Source of the DNA: Aspidiotus rigidus
Taxonomy: Eukaryota; Arthropoda; Insecta; Hemiptera; Diaspididae
Assembly: GCA_035079385.1 (NCBI GenBank)
Contig: JAVHKY010000071.1
Coordinates: forward strand, 436,001 to 500,000
Length of the DNA stretch: 64,000 nucleotides
Direction: 5' to 3'
Shown here piece by piece: positions 45,711-57,742 of the stretch. Each line of letters begins with the position of its first letter. Positions within the stretch are counted from its first letter, which is position 1. The translations under genes were made by a program, and so were the position numbers. The notes beneath the pieces are model-generated. The model did no database searches. It saw only the letters and a list, made by a program, of their open reading frames with translations, and was not told where the DNA came from.

Positions 45711-46790
45711 ACTTACAGCTTTCCTAGTTTTAACATATTCATCAGTTAACTTACTGTTTCGTTTGGTTTTGCTGGTACTGGTAGATTCAGTCCAAGAAAC
45801 TGCTGGATACAAAACTCAATTGTTTTGTTTTCTTCAGCTCCTATTGCCATCTGAGTGTAGTACGTTTGCAGTGGATGACCAAATTTGTTGATGCCCTCTA
45901 ATTGAGCTAAAAATATTGTTTGTTGCATGCCTTCTAATATCGGCATATCAGCAAGCTTTGCTGCAGTTACAATTGCCGTGAAATTGTTTACATATCTCTG
46001 TTGCTGCCAGCCTAGCTTGAATTTAAGATTAAGAATACAGTTCCACAAGTCAAAGTTATCATATGTTTCATTTTTGCCGTAGTTTTGCGATATTTTGGCA
46101 AACTATTTGTAGGGGCTCAAAGAATCAAGCATGCTTGCCTCTATGTTTTTACTCACCGCAGCATTTAGATAGGTCTGCGCACGTGCCATCATTTTATATT
46201 TTTTTCTCACATCCCAAGATGGATCGCCATCGCATTTTCAATACACTCCCATAGTCCAAGACCTTTCAAGTCAAGCTCAACTCGTTTTCGCCATAGTTTC
46301 CACTGTCTACAAGTATGGAGCTTATATCTTTCTTGGCCCAGGGCGGAAAGGTGAAACCTGCGTTTTCATATATTTGCGTGACCGTAGATGCGGAGGTGGA
46401 TGAATTGATTCCAAATCGGTCAGCCACTTTATCTATGGCCGAAGATACAGCCGACGAGATCAGTGAGTTCATAAACTCCTGGGAATAATATGATTCTCTG
46501 TTTTTGTTATCATCATCAAGGCTATCGCTAAGATCGTTATTATCGTTATTACTGTTAATATTGTCACCTTCATCATTATTATGGATAATATTCTCATCGA
46601 TGGAAGATGTGTCAAGTCGCAGATCTTCATCACAATCATTTTCAACAATATCATTTTCAATGTAGATATGAGGACGCTTGCGCGAAGATTGTTTATCAGT
46701 ACTTACCCCAGCTGCTTGGGAATTGTTGTCCGTAGCATTTACTTTATGACGTATTTGCCACATAATTTGTATAAAAATTATTGAGATCAC

Positions 46791-47426
46791 GTTACAGAAC
46801 TTATTAAAATTAAATTATAAAACTTATTGAGATTTAAAAATTAAATTGATTTAATGTCTTGGTGTTGGTAAAGGATCGTTTGTGTTCTTTAGTTGGTGAG
46901 TTCTTAGCACATAGGACGCACTGACAAAGGGTAGAGAGAATTCCTTTGGGCTTTTGAACTAGGTATAGATCGTTAGGTAGTGTAGGCAGGAGAGTGAGTG
47001 TGTAGGTAGGTTACCACAGGGAGCGCTAGTGGCTCCCGATAACACATTGATCTCTTTTCTCAGATTGCAGCCTACCCAATTTTTATTTTCATCCCTATCT
47101 ACTCATTCTTTGTGGTACAGTGAGAATAAGTTAGCGACAAGTATCATGAACAGTACAGAATTCTACAGATTTAGATCAAATTGATGCTCCATGCAAATCA
47201 ATAATGTAGCAGGAGTCGAGCGGAGAATTTGCGATTCCAGTCGAGCGTTTGTTTGCTTGGAGTAGATGCAGATGCCACATTTCATCTTGGTATTTGCTCT
47301 GTTGATGTGCGGACGTTTCGGCTCCACCGTTTGGCCGCCAACGTTTGGGCGCGAATCCTTTCGGCACTGTATACCTTGCGGCGCCAAAATAATTTTTGAA
47401 GGTTCAATTACACTACCCAACAAAAT
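46791..47426. other. No gene seen; expected 5' leader/LTR of copia and flank
   Basis: The sequence upstream of gag should hold the copia leader and 5' LTR, but I cannot define its ends or match it to 30170-30720. 47160-47400 has only overlapping short ORFs. Confidence 0.3.
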
Positions 47427-47777
47427 AAAAAAATTGAAAAATGCAAGAACGAAATTATACAATTCTAGAAGTATTTTCGACTCTGATCACGATGCCGTTG
47501 GCCGTTTCTCAAAATTGGCTCTGGTTATTGAGAAATGAACATAATATAAAGTTCCCGCGAATTGTAGCGACGCGCAGTGAATGTTACCCAGCTGTCGAAT
47601 TTCGCGAGCAGTACGAGAACGCATATACTGCCCGTCGTTACAATTTGCGGGAACTTGATATGTTCATTTCTCGATAACCAGAGCCAATTTTGAGAAACGG
47701 CCAACGGCATCGTGATCAGCGTCGAAAATACTTCTAGAATCGTATAATTTCGTTCTTGCATTTTTCAATTTTTTTTT
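47427..47777. mobile_element. Palindromic foldback element with ~145-bp arms
   Basis: AAAATTGAAAAATGCAAGAACG at 47428 pairs with its complement ending near 47775, and the arms match across about 145 bp with few changes (loop about 47573-47632). The same peptide (MQERNYTILEVFSTLITMPL) is therefore readable on both strands, which marks a palindrome and not a gene. A T tract of about 22 bases follows the right arm. Confidence 0.85.
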
Positions 47778-48169
47778 TTTTTTTTTTTTTGTAGGTAAGT
47801 TAGTGTTATTATTTTGAAATGTAATTTTGAATAAAAAACATCGATATTTACCTACAGAATTAGGCCTACTCGGAGTAAAAAATGAAAAGAACTAATAAAA
47901 CTCATGATAACTTACAGTTTAAATAATGCCAGCAATTACAAGTTGTGTTCATGCAATCGCTCTGAGGTATTCGATCGCGCTCCAATTTTCATAATCGCGG
48001 ACAATTTGAAGGATTCTTTGATCTTTTGTTACATATTTTCTTCGTTTTTGTGGCTAGGTAGCACCGATTTCCGAAAGTGTGTAGTGTACATCTCGATCTT
48101 TTTGCGCTGCGCGGATCTTCTTCACGAAGCACAACGGACTGGGACGCAACCCGTTGAATAATCTGTTAC

Positions 48170-48600
48170 CCTATTGTGACGAGTGGAAAATCTACCCTAT
48201 AAATTGCCTTTCTGTGACCCTAGTTCCCCTCCAGCAATTTCTCCAGGAAAAGTGCATCGGTGCATTTGTGACCCTGTAACCCAACAGTGACCCTACATAT
48301 TCCCGAAAAGTGGTAACCCTACTCAACGCACGGTATACCCTATTGTGACACTGAAGTAACCTTCGAAGTGCATAGGATCAGTAACTCATTAGTAACCTTA
48401 AAGTGACCCTGTTGTAGTCCTTGGACGAGCAACCCTAGAATCGCCACACTGTGACCCTTTAGTAACGCGATACCCGTACTCTGTAGTAGACCTGTAGTAG
48501 ACCTGTAGTTGCCCTGAAATGACACTTTCGGTTTCTCTTTGGTAACTCTACTGTGACCATGTAGCGACCCCATTATGGCTACCCTATAGTAGCCCTAGTA
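48170..48600. repeat. Degenerate GTGACCCTA/GTAACCCT short repeats
   Basis: About 400 bp consist of loosely spaced variants of TAGTGACCCT, TAGTAACCCT and CTGTAGTAGACC. They merge into the hairpin array that follows. The ORF at 48340-48573 is a by-product. Confidence 0.6.
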
Positions 48601-48940
48601 CAGCCCCTTTATCGCCTCCACAAAAAGGGCTACTGTAGGGTTGTTAGTAACCCTATAGTAGCCTTTTTCATAGAGGTCATTGCCTCTACAAAAAAGGCTA
48701 CTATAGGGTTGCTAAAAACCCTATAGTAGCCTTTTTCGTACAGGTCATTGCCTTCACCAAAAAGGCTACTATAGGGTTCCTAAGAAGCCTACTGTAGCCC
48801 TTTTCATGGAGGTCGTTGCCTTCATGAAAAGGGCTACAGTAGGCTTCTTAAGAACCCTATAGTAGCCTTTTTGGTGAAAGCAATAGCCTCCACAAAAAAG
48901 GCTACAATAGGATTCTTAAAAATCCTACAGTAAAGCCCAC
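48600..48940. repeat. Array of hairpins (AAAAAGGCTACTATAGGGTT palindromes)
   Basis: Four or more palindromes of the form AAAAAGGCTACTATAGGGTT - short loop - AACCCTATAGTAGCCTTTTT recur every ~83 bp, separated by GGTCATTGCCTCTAC-like spacers that themselves pair with the next spacer. Paired changes occur on both sides of some stems, for example GCCTACTGTAGCCC against GGGCTACAGTAGGC. Confidence 0.8.
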
Positions 48941-49433
48941 ATAATAGTACAACACAATGTTTATAAAATGAATGCAGTGTATTATTAGAAATGAAATAAC
49001 GAAAATTACAATTTACGCGTCATGAATACTGAAATGTAACGATTAAATTGAAATAATACGAAGTAAATGTAATCGACGGATATAACGGAACAGAATAGTG
49101 CAAATAATGAACGAGAAGTGAACGTTTTTTACAAATTAGCATTTTAAGTATCAAAAAATTGCGACGTTAGCGCATAATTATCTCAAGCGAATTGAAGAAA
49201 AGAGCACCAGTAAAAGTTAAAAAATACAAACGAATGGCGAAGTCGAAATATAAATAAAATATTGAAATAAAAAATAATTTAAAAAGAAATGTACGTACAA
49301 ATAAAGCGATAAGGAATGGCGAAGTCGGAATGAGAATAAATTGAAACAAAAAATTCAAAAAGAAATTCGCGTACAGTAAGCGTGTCCCTAGAAACCCTAC
49401 AACATGCGAGCGAAACAAACAAAATTGGTCTAT
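48941..49433. other. No gene; 3' flank of the six-exon gene
   Basis: A direct repeat of GGCGAAGTCG with an AATAAAATTGAAA(C/T)AAAAAATT-like context occurs near 49222 and 49317. AATAAA-type signals on the minus strand in this stretch could serve the gene that ends at 49434. Confidence 0.3.
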
Positions 49434-51935
49434 CTACTCCGTCGGAGAATGGTGGTCATCGTTGACAGTTAAAGATGAGGAAGTCTTACGAAGCTTAGCG
49501 AGTTGTTCTTCAAGTTCTTCATCTAGCAATTCTGACAACGAATCATTGAATGGTGGGGCTGACGTGACCGACGTATTGGTACGAGAATGCTGCTGCAACT
49601 GACCTATGGGTGAAAGATAAAATACGTTTATTAAGAGGGTAAGAAAATTCAAGAAAAGCGACATAGTTCAGTCGAACGAAACACGAACTTGGCACAAACC
49701 TGGAGCATAGATTTTTTTGCGCAACCCACCTTTATGGTAAATTTGGTGAGGATAATCTTTGTACCGAGGTAGTATCATACGAGAAAAAGTGAAAAAAAAA
49801 AAAAGAAAAAAAAGAGGAACTGTCAGGAATTCTTATAAGGATACCATTTCTGACAAATATGCGCAAAAAATCTACATCGAAGATTGTACCAGAATCGTCT
49901 CCGTCTCCCCCCCCCCCCCCTTCTAATGTGATCGGAGTAACAGTAATTTTTGTATGAAAGTTTACCTTCCTGATCTCGAGCTTCTCTCGACGCCGAACTG
50001 TTGACTGTAACTTTTTTTTCCACATTCAGGCACCGACGTTTACATACGGTGCGACTGGATTTCAACCACCTTTGAATGATCGCGCGAACTTTATCGCGGT
50101 GATCCTTCTTGTTCCACGCTGCTGTAATAGCGGGACCATCACTCCTACGAAGGTGATTAGGTCGTACGATTGGTAGGTATTCACTCGGCCAGTTGCTGGT
50201 TTCACCTGAAACAGACATGTAGACTAGAGTACGCGAAGAAGAAAAAATAAAAAGAACCTGCGAAAAAATACTCACGAATTATTATTTCGTACGCTTCAGT
50301 GTATTGAATCCACTGAATATAGAACATTTCGGCACCATTTACGAATGCTTCATTCGATACATTCGGGTCATTCTCGTCATTATTTTTCTCCCCGTTGAAA
50401 GATAAACGAAAAATGTTTCTCAACAAAGAGTATAAAGCATGAGTGTATCCTTCTCGAATAGGATTGTGCATTCGTACTGCCTGAATCTGCAAACATAATG
50501 AATGAGAGTACATAAAAAGAATCAGTTATACAAGTGCACACGGTAAGAAACGTCTAAGCATTTGAGTAAGCAATACAACTTACAAAATTTTCTCGCACGA
50601 CGCTTTCAAAGTACAAACTAGTAGTTTTTATTTTTTCATCAAACGCCAAGAACTCCGATTTACTTGATTTTGGTAAATCGAGACGATGGAACAATTCATG
50701 ACTCGTGATGGACTCGGTGTCCCGTTCATTTTGGGAACATTCGACCAACGACGATGAGGTTGATTCGGCTACATCAGAAAATGGCAAATGACAGAATGGC
50801 GAATTGCTCGATGGTGTACTCCAGACTGACGGGCTGGGTCGAACGCGATAGATTTCGAAGGAGTTGTTTCTCCATTGCCTGGCGTAGTCAGATAAGAGTA
50901 AAGAGAGCAGTCTGAGGCGCGAGAAGCACCATCATCAGCACCATCATGTACAACATATCTGTAATAATAATTTCATTGAAAATGTAGTTCAATATGTAAG
51001 AAATCAACACAGCCAAATAATACACGCGCTTACCCGAAATTGTTTTCAACGTTGACAGACGCATCTTCGAGAGTCTTTTCCGGCTTCTTTTCCTTCGCGA
51101 CAGGTAACAACGAACTTCCGTAGGAGAATCTCGCTTTTGCTTTAGGTTGCCTCTCCGCACTAGGAAGGTATTCATTCTCAGGTACTGGTAAAGTGGATAC
51201 GTCCGATAACAAACTGCTCGCGCTTTCAGACTTGATCCACGTCGAGGCTTCGTCGTAAGACAATAGCGCTGAAAATAAGGAAAGCATCAAAACGCACCAA
51301 AAAAAGAAGAAAAAAAAAAAACATAATATTTCATTCTTGTACTTCGCAATTTATAACACGAGCTATCTTATCGAGTACTTACTGTAGGCAAATAAGTAAT
51401 ATTATACGTGCGATAGGTATGCGGCCGAAGTATCAGAAATAATCGAGCGTCTTTTTCAATCAAACATACACCCGAGTGAGAATATTACTGAACAATCATT
51501 GCGGAATTTCTTGTTTCAGACTCGAACTTGAGGTACGAAAGCTCGCTTCGATAGCGCATTGAAAACCAAAAATTCGGTAGGCTGAGAATCAGGAAATGAA
51601 GCAACATAAATTCATGGGAAATAAGAGAGTGAAGAACGAGAAAGGAAAATAGATTCGAGATCGAATATAGCGAAGATGGAAACATTTGACGATCGAGTGG
51701 TTACTACGTAAACCATTTCAGTGACTGTATACATTGACAGACTAGAAAGAAATCGTACGTTACTTTATGCAGAAATAGTCGCTAATTATGATATTGTCTA
51801 ATAAATAAAATGCAGTATTTAAATGCTTACGTAATGACGAATCGATTTTCAATCGGCGAGAATACTTGATACGCGAGAACACTGATGGACGAGTTGTACA
51901 TTCACGAGTTGTACATTCACGATACCAAATTTGCA
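49434..51935 (-). CDS. Six-exon gene of unknown function, with one frame break
   Basis: Exons on the minus strand with AG/GT borders and compatible phases: 51935-51831, 51268-51034, 50958-50584, 50486-50276, 50205-49966 and 49603-49434 (stop TAG). Readable text includes QIWYRECTTR, LLSYDEASTWIKSESASS, GYVVHDGADDGASRAS, HNPIREGYTHALYSLLRNIF, EMFYIQWIQYTEAYEIII, WPSEYLPIVRP, KVRAIIQRWLKSS and a Glu/Ser-rich end. No domain is recognised. In exon 50958-50584 the reading changes frame near 50825-50860 (DPARQSG before, SNSPFCHLPFSD after), so there is an indel, a very short intron or a sequencing error. More 5' exons must exist; an ATG in a GCCGCCATG context at 52426-52428 is one candidate. GC-richer codons and true introns mark it as a host gene. 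Confidence 0.6.
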
Positions 51936-54339
51936 CTGAAAAGAAAAGTGAACTGATGGTAATAATATTTCGTAAAATAAAACAACTTTATGAGCGATTC
52001 GCCTAGACACGTACTTTACTGATTGGAGAGAATGAATATTCATATGCGTTGAACATGAACCATCAAACACCATCGAAAACGTACAAAGTGAAAGAGACGT
52101 AAGGCAGCGATTATCCACAAATTGAAGTACAATATCGAATGGCGAGCTAAGAATAACGTGGCGACAAGCTGAAAAGTTGATATTATATCGAGTTATTGAA
52201 TACTATCTATCGTATGAGGTGTACATGAAACACGATTCCATATATGGCAAATAATGCGAAAAAATAACGTACTTGCACATGCAAATTATGAATCACGACG
52301 AATGAAATCCAATCTTTCAATGTACTGCGTTGACAGGCACCGTATCCGCGTTAACGTGAATTACTTACACTTTCAAATCTTTTCGACGAATGTGAACGAT
52401 TTTTTTTTTGCACCAACTGCCGAAACATGGCGGCTATAAACGACAATTGCTTCGCGTTCGAACTGGAAAACGAGTAACCGTTAACGTACGCCGACAACGG
52501 AACAATTCAAATTTCTTCTTATTGGCTTCGAGGTTTTCGTTTGAAATTTCGACGCTGTATGCAATGTTACCAACAACGTGTGGGAAAAATTATTCACTTC
52601 TGTAGCACCATTTCTCCTGACATTTTCATTATTCGCGATTCATTTTCGAAATATGTATGATAATTCCATATGTGGGACATAATTATTTATATAAAACTGA
52701 TTAATCATTGAAATTTTGTAATTAATGCGCGTAAATGCAATCTACATGGCAGACACTCGTTGGAGTAGTAAGAGAAATATTTTTTCTGCATACATGGTTG
52801 TCAAAGTTCATTTTGATTGGCTAAAAACAGTTGGTAAAATAGAATTTTACCCACTGATTCCGTAGAAATGCTATTAATCGAGAAAGAGGTGACAAAAATG
52901 TTTACCCTCTGCAGGGCTACCGGTAAACAAAAACTAAAAGAGAATAATGCGTGAACGCTTCAGGGTAGCCGGAGAGATGATTTCAAATGTATTTGACATT
53001 TTATCTGTTTCAATAATATTGTTTTCCATTTTCAAATTTCAACTTCCAAGTTCCATTATAAATTTATTATAATACGAGTCGTTTCATTATTCGATTCTCA
53101 GTTTCTGTTAGTATCCACGTAGAATTGATATCATGAATTCTCTTATCGGCAATTACATGTTATTTACACTTTTCATTTTGCGGCGTATTTGCGTCTCAGA
53201 GTCAGATTTGTTTCCCGAGAAATGGAGCCAGGAAGTAAGTTCGAATTATTTTGATCGTAACACAGGTGAGTCAGTAAGTAACAAACTTCGTGCATTGCGT
53301 AAATTATGCTAGTGAGTCATGTGATACGATTTTTTCAGATTCCATAATTGAAGCAACACAAAGAAGGAATGATTGATTTCGAAAGCACTTGGGTTTGCAT
53401 GGTTACTTCTCACACAAAAAAGGTCGTCTACGGGTATGGAGATCTATCTTCCAACTTTTCGGCAAAGAACTTCAATCTACGAGTCCACAAAGTTGTTTTC
53501 TTACTACACTATACAACAATTGAAAATTTTTCGAAAAATAATAAAATGAGATAGGTCGTATCTGAAAGTATATTTTGCGTTGAATGCAGAACCATTTGCC
53601 GTTTTTCGATAGACGGTTTCTTGTTATGATCTTATTTACTTGCCGCGCATTGTCGCGAGACGTAACGTTTGTTCTCGAGCTTCGGTCAATGATAGCAGTA
53701 TGAAGGCTCAATAAGGAGGAAAAAATACTTTAATATCGATTCATGGACTTCCAAAAAATTGTAATTGTTGTTTAGTGTTGTTGTTACAAGGTGAATGAAA
53801 ACCGTAATTTAGTGATTTATAATCGAATTTGCGCACCAATTTGTAAGTCAACTTTCTCATACATTTCATTTTCAAGAATGTGGACTCTATCTATGTGCTC
53901 ATGAATACAAACGGGGAATGGGTAACTGTAGCAGGAGTTCTTCAGAATGCTTAGTTGCTCCGTACGACGAAGAGGTCGTCTGCAGGTCTGCAAAATATGC
54001 TATTGAACAATCTGTAGGTAAGTCAAGAAAATCTCCTTAATGACCATATGCACGAAAAGATAGGGAATATCGGATTTCATGTAGACTTTCTTAATTACAA
54101 GACGCAATTCCGTGTGATAGTAAAATGTCATCGGTGAATATTAGGGTGACCAGATTTTTCTGAGACAAGAAGAGTATTTCTCAGATTTTCAATAGAACAA
54201 GCCGGAAAAAAAAAAGAAAAAAAATTAGAAGCCATTGCAGACGTTGCAATGGCAGCGGGGAACCCGCAATTCCTTAACTCGACCTCTCAGGTGGTGTGGA
54301 ACTGAGTTGATAATCTTGTCATATAATTCAAATCGAAAT
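51936..54339. other. Mostly non-coding; 5' side of the six-exon gene
   Basis: Possible first exon of the upstream gene near 52426 on the minus strand. On the plus strand a GGAAGTAAGT donor-like site follows an ATG at ~53223, and an AG acceptor lies near 53339, but the downstream frame closes quickly, so I do not call a gene. No repeats of note. Confidence 0.35.
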
Positions 54340-55335
54340 TATCATTCTACATTCCCTCCTATCATATATAGCTCGAGAAACGAAATTCTTCCAAGTCCCC
54401 CTTCTATCATATATAGCTCGGAAGTCACAATTCTTCCAAGTCCCCCTCCTATCATATATAGTTCGAGGCTCGAAATTCTTCTAAGTCCCCCTCCTATCAT
54501 ATATATCTCAAGACTTGAAATTCTTCTAAGTCCCCCTCCTATCATATATAGCTCGAGACTCGAAATTCTTCTAAGTCCCCCTCCTATCATATATAGCTCG
54601 AGACTCGAAATTCTTCTAAGTTCCCCTCCTATCATATATAGCTCGAGACTCGAAATTCTTCTAAGTCCCCCTCCTTTCATATATGGAAATTCTTCTAAGT
54701 CACCCTCCTATCATATATAGCTCGAGACTCGAAATTCTTCCAAGTCCCCCTCCTTTCATATATAGCTCGAGACTCGAAATTCTTCCAAGTCCCCCTCCTA
54801 TCATATATAGCTCGAGACCCGAAATTCTTCTAAGTCCCCCTCCTTTCATATATAGCTCGAGACTCGAAATTCTTCTAAGTCCCCCTCCTATCATATATAG
54901 CTCGAGACTCGAAATTCTTCCAAGTTCCCCTCCTATCATATATAGCTCGAGACTCGAAATTCTTCCAAGTCCCCCTCCTTTCATATATAGCTCGAGACTC
55001 GAAATTCTTCCAAGTCCCCCTCCTATCATATATAGCTCGAGACCCGAAATTCTTCTAAGTCCCCCTCCTTTCATATATAGCTCGAGACTCGAAATTCTTC
55101 TAAGTCCCCCTCCTATCATATATAGCTCGAGACTCGAAATTCTTCCAAGTTCCCCTCCTATCATATATAGCTCGAGACTCGAAATTCTTCTAAGTCCCCC
55201 TCCTATCATATATAGCTCGAGACTCGAAATTCTTCTAAGTTCCCCTCCTATCATATATAGCTCGAGACTCGAAATTCTTCTAAGTCGCCCTCCTTTCATA
55301 TATAGCTCGAGACTCGAAATTCTTCTAAGTCCCGT
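54340..55335. repeat. 45-bp minisatellite, ~22 copies, with 225-bp higher-order unit
   Basis: Monomer CTCGAGACTCGAAATTCTTC plus TAAGTCCCCCTCCTATCATATATAG (45 bp). Both strands are open through it because 45 is a multiple of three, giving pseudo-proteins such as SSRLEILLSPPPIIY. Rare variants recur at fixed distance: CTCGAGACCC at 54811 and 55036, exactly 225 bp (five monomers) apart, with neighbours also matching. This shows block-wise amplification. One monomer near 54680 is truncated. Confidence 0.95.
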
Positions 55336-55374
55336 AACCTAACCTAACCTGCGGACGCGGACGCGGACGCGGAC
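55336..55374. repeat. Telomere-like (AACCT)3 followed by (GCGGAC)4
   Basis: AACCTAACCTAACCT, the insect TTAGG motif in the C-rich strand, directly follows the minisatellite and is followed by four GCGGAC units. It is too short to be a telomere; an interstitial patch or repair scar is possible. Confidence 0.7.
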
Positions 55375-56236
55375 GTTTTCTGAGGATGTAATCTCCTAAC
55401 AAAATAGATAGGGGGTTCCCCGCTAAAAAAAGCGGAAATGTAGGATTGAATGAAAAGAGAGATTACTCTTTTTTCCAAACATGAAGAGAGTAAATACTCT
55501 TAAGAATTCACCCTGCTGAATAATATTGTTGATTCTTAGATCTATGGCAGAATTTGCGTTGAGAAATACCTCGTTATAATATTTAACTTTCTTCTCATAG
55601 ACATAAGATATGAAAGAATTGGAGATGTTTTCTGCCGGTTGTAATACTAAGAGTAATTTGACTTCAATAGCTGATCGATGGATGCGAAGTTGCAGTGGTT
55701 TCCATACTCACTTCGACAAGAATAACTAAACGTCGAAAATGAAAAAGATGGCATCGTGGAAGCGGATATTTCATTGGAGAGAACGTATCTTAAATAAACG
55801 AAAATGACGGTCTGTTTGCGGTGAAAATTTTATCATCGTTTTAAATATAATTAATTACTGTTATTAAGTATACTGTGTAAATTCTTACTTCAATCTCTTA
55901 AAAGAAATTCATTAAAATATGTTTGCAAACCATGAATGTATTAAAATTTGCCGTTTTTCTTTTGCGTCAAATTGAATTTCTATTACATGACAATTCATTT
56001 TGAATCACCGGTATCGACGAAAAAAAAAATTCCAATTAATCCTCGTCCGAAGATGATTTAGCCATGATTGTTTTTACCGTCGCAATTTTATAAGCTTCAA
56101 ATGTAGGTATCTCGCTGATCCGAAGTGAAATTGAAGTTGAAAGAAAATTGTCATATCACGATTGTTACGCTTGAGTAGGCCTAGTCCTGATCACTCGATA
56201 AAACTATGATACATAATATACTCGATATGGAGAAAC
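55375..56236. other. No gene seen
   Basis: AT-rich intergenic sequence without recognised ORF or repeat. Confidence 0.35.
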
Positions 56237-56248
56237 ACAAAAGTGATT

Positions 56249-57730
56249 ACAACAAAATTTCTCCGCCTCATATTCGATCACACTTCAACTTGGATACCAC
56301 ATATTAAATTCCTTAAAGGAAAATGGAATCGCACTCTGAATGTCCTCAAATATCTCGCGCATCCTTGCACAGGGTGCAACAGCAACATTTTATTACAATT
56401 ATACCGCAGCCTGATCCGTTCACAGCTTGACTACGGGGCCCCAATTTATGGACTTGCAAAAAAAACAGCTCTCTCATCTTTAGACCCAATCCAAAACTCA
56501 TCTCCACGCCTTGCGCTAGGTGCATTTTGAACAAGCCCTAGCCTCAGCCTTTGCGCTGAAGCTAGCGAACCTCCTCTCGAATACCGCAGACAGATACTTA
56601 CAACATTTTTTTGGCCAACATATCCTCGAACCCAAACACACCGACTTTCGACCATTTCTTCCTCCCCAACAACATAGAAAATTTCTCTCTGAACACCACA
56701 AAACACATGAAACTTAACCTGGAACAAAAATTTACCTTCAACCCTCTACTTCCCATCTTCATCTCCACCCCTCCTTCGGCGCAACACACAGCTAATTTCC
56801 AAGACAAATTCACCAAATTCTCACCTTCCACCCCCAACTCACAGCTCAAAAAAGAAATTGAAAATTTCTTAAAAAACCACCACTCACACATCCTTTGTTT
56901 TACAGGCGGTTCAAAACGTCACAATAAAACTGGGATAGCCTTCTCGATCAATAATTCTCTTTTCAACTTTCAAATACAAAACACCGCCTCAGTATATACT
57001 GCAGAACTTTTCGCGATCCCCAAATGCCTACAAGAAATAACCACTTTCACTCAAAATAAACATTGTCTATCATAATTACAGACTCGTTATCATCATTTTC
57101 AGCCATCCAAAATATCTTCTCGCAAAACCCCATTATTCAAAGAATCCACACTATCATCAACATCATAACACAAGCTACATCATCCATAACCCTGGTGTGG
57201 ATTCCTTCACACATCGGACTAAAACAGAGCGATGTAGTAGACAAAGCAGCCAAAGACTCAACCAATTTCAACACCGTGACCCTAACCAACTTGAAAACAA
57301 ACCCCTCCCTATCAAGGCTAACCCTCTCAAACCCACAACTTGCAAATAATCTAGAAAAGAAACATCCGTTCTAACCCGCCTCCAAATAGGACACACCCGA
57401 CTCACACACCTTCTTTCACGTTCAGAACCACCCAACTGTCCAAAATGTCTCTTCAATACAATAGACATAAACCATATTTTTACATACCCTGAACATACAA
57501 CTTTACAAAACTCACTAAACATACCCCACTCTAGAACACAAGCACTCAAAAATGACACCTCATACACAGAACTCATACAATACCTAACCTCAGCCGAACT
57601 TTTCTCTCTACTTTAAAACCTTTAATTATAGTAAAAATTAGACTGTACCTTTAAAGTTTAATGTAATACTGTGTATCAAACTAATAGCCCAAAGCGTAGC
57701 TTAAAAGCTTGTAGAAATAAAATAAAAAAA
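56249..57730 (+). mobile_element. 5'-truncated non-LTR retrotransposon (jockey/CR1-like LINE)
   Basis: A perfect 12-bp target duplication, ACAAAAGTGATT, lies at 56237-56248 and 57731-57742. The 3' end is AATAAAATAAAAAAA. The insert carries the C-terminal part of a LINE ORF2: reverse-transcriptase thumb (56243-56600: FLRLIFDHTSTWIPHIKFLK, LLQLYRSLIRSQLDYGAPIYG, SSPRLALGAF), RNase H (56890-57260: FTGGSKRHNKTGIAF, VYTAELFAI, IIITDSLSSF, LVWIPSHIGL) and a Cys/His end (CPKCLFNTIDINHIF). Several frame changes break it (for example near 56530, 56600 and 57070). The truncated 5' end and A-rich tail show target-primed reverse transcription. Confidence 0.92.
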
Positions 57731-57742
57731 ACAAAAGTGATT

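Larger units (their letters stand above)
40343..46790 (-). pseudogene. Ty1/copia gag and protease, broken by insertions
   Basis: The minus strand holds the 5' half of the copia element. Gag starts near 46763-46790 (Asp/Asn-rich, then KGLGLWECIENAM in a shifted frame and LGWQQQRYVNNFTAIV at 45746-46048). A further Asn-rich gag linker is at 44953-45230 and 41405-41614. Two zinc knuckles follow (CTNCGQYMHSAVEC and CYRCASFGHVGKLC, ~41110-41225, with a TGA just before the first), then protease (FALDSASNAHVTNDKES, ~41030). The segment 40343-40464 (SGSIYARKINSKL, ETRNGLY) is the end of the protease/pre-integrase spacer. Insertions at 37327, 40484, 41748, 42339 and 45249 split it. The order and spacing match pol at 30720-33337, so all are one ancient element. 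Confidence 0.75.

Noticed and set aside
47900..48165. 85-aa ORF with Cys residues
   Set aside because: No domain, no context and not conserved with anything I recognise; likely chance.
53223..53554. Divergent plus-strand gene starting near 53223
   Set aside because: A donor and an acceptor are present but all frames of the next exon close within a few codons.
54235..55342. Proline-rich repeat proteins on both strands
   Set aside because: The 45-bp minisatellite is open in several frames on both strands; no start context, introns or homology.
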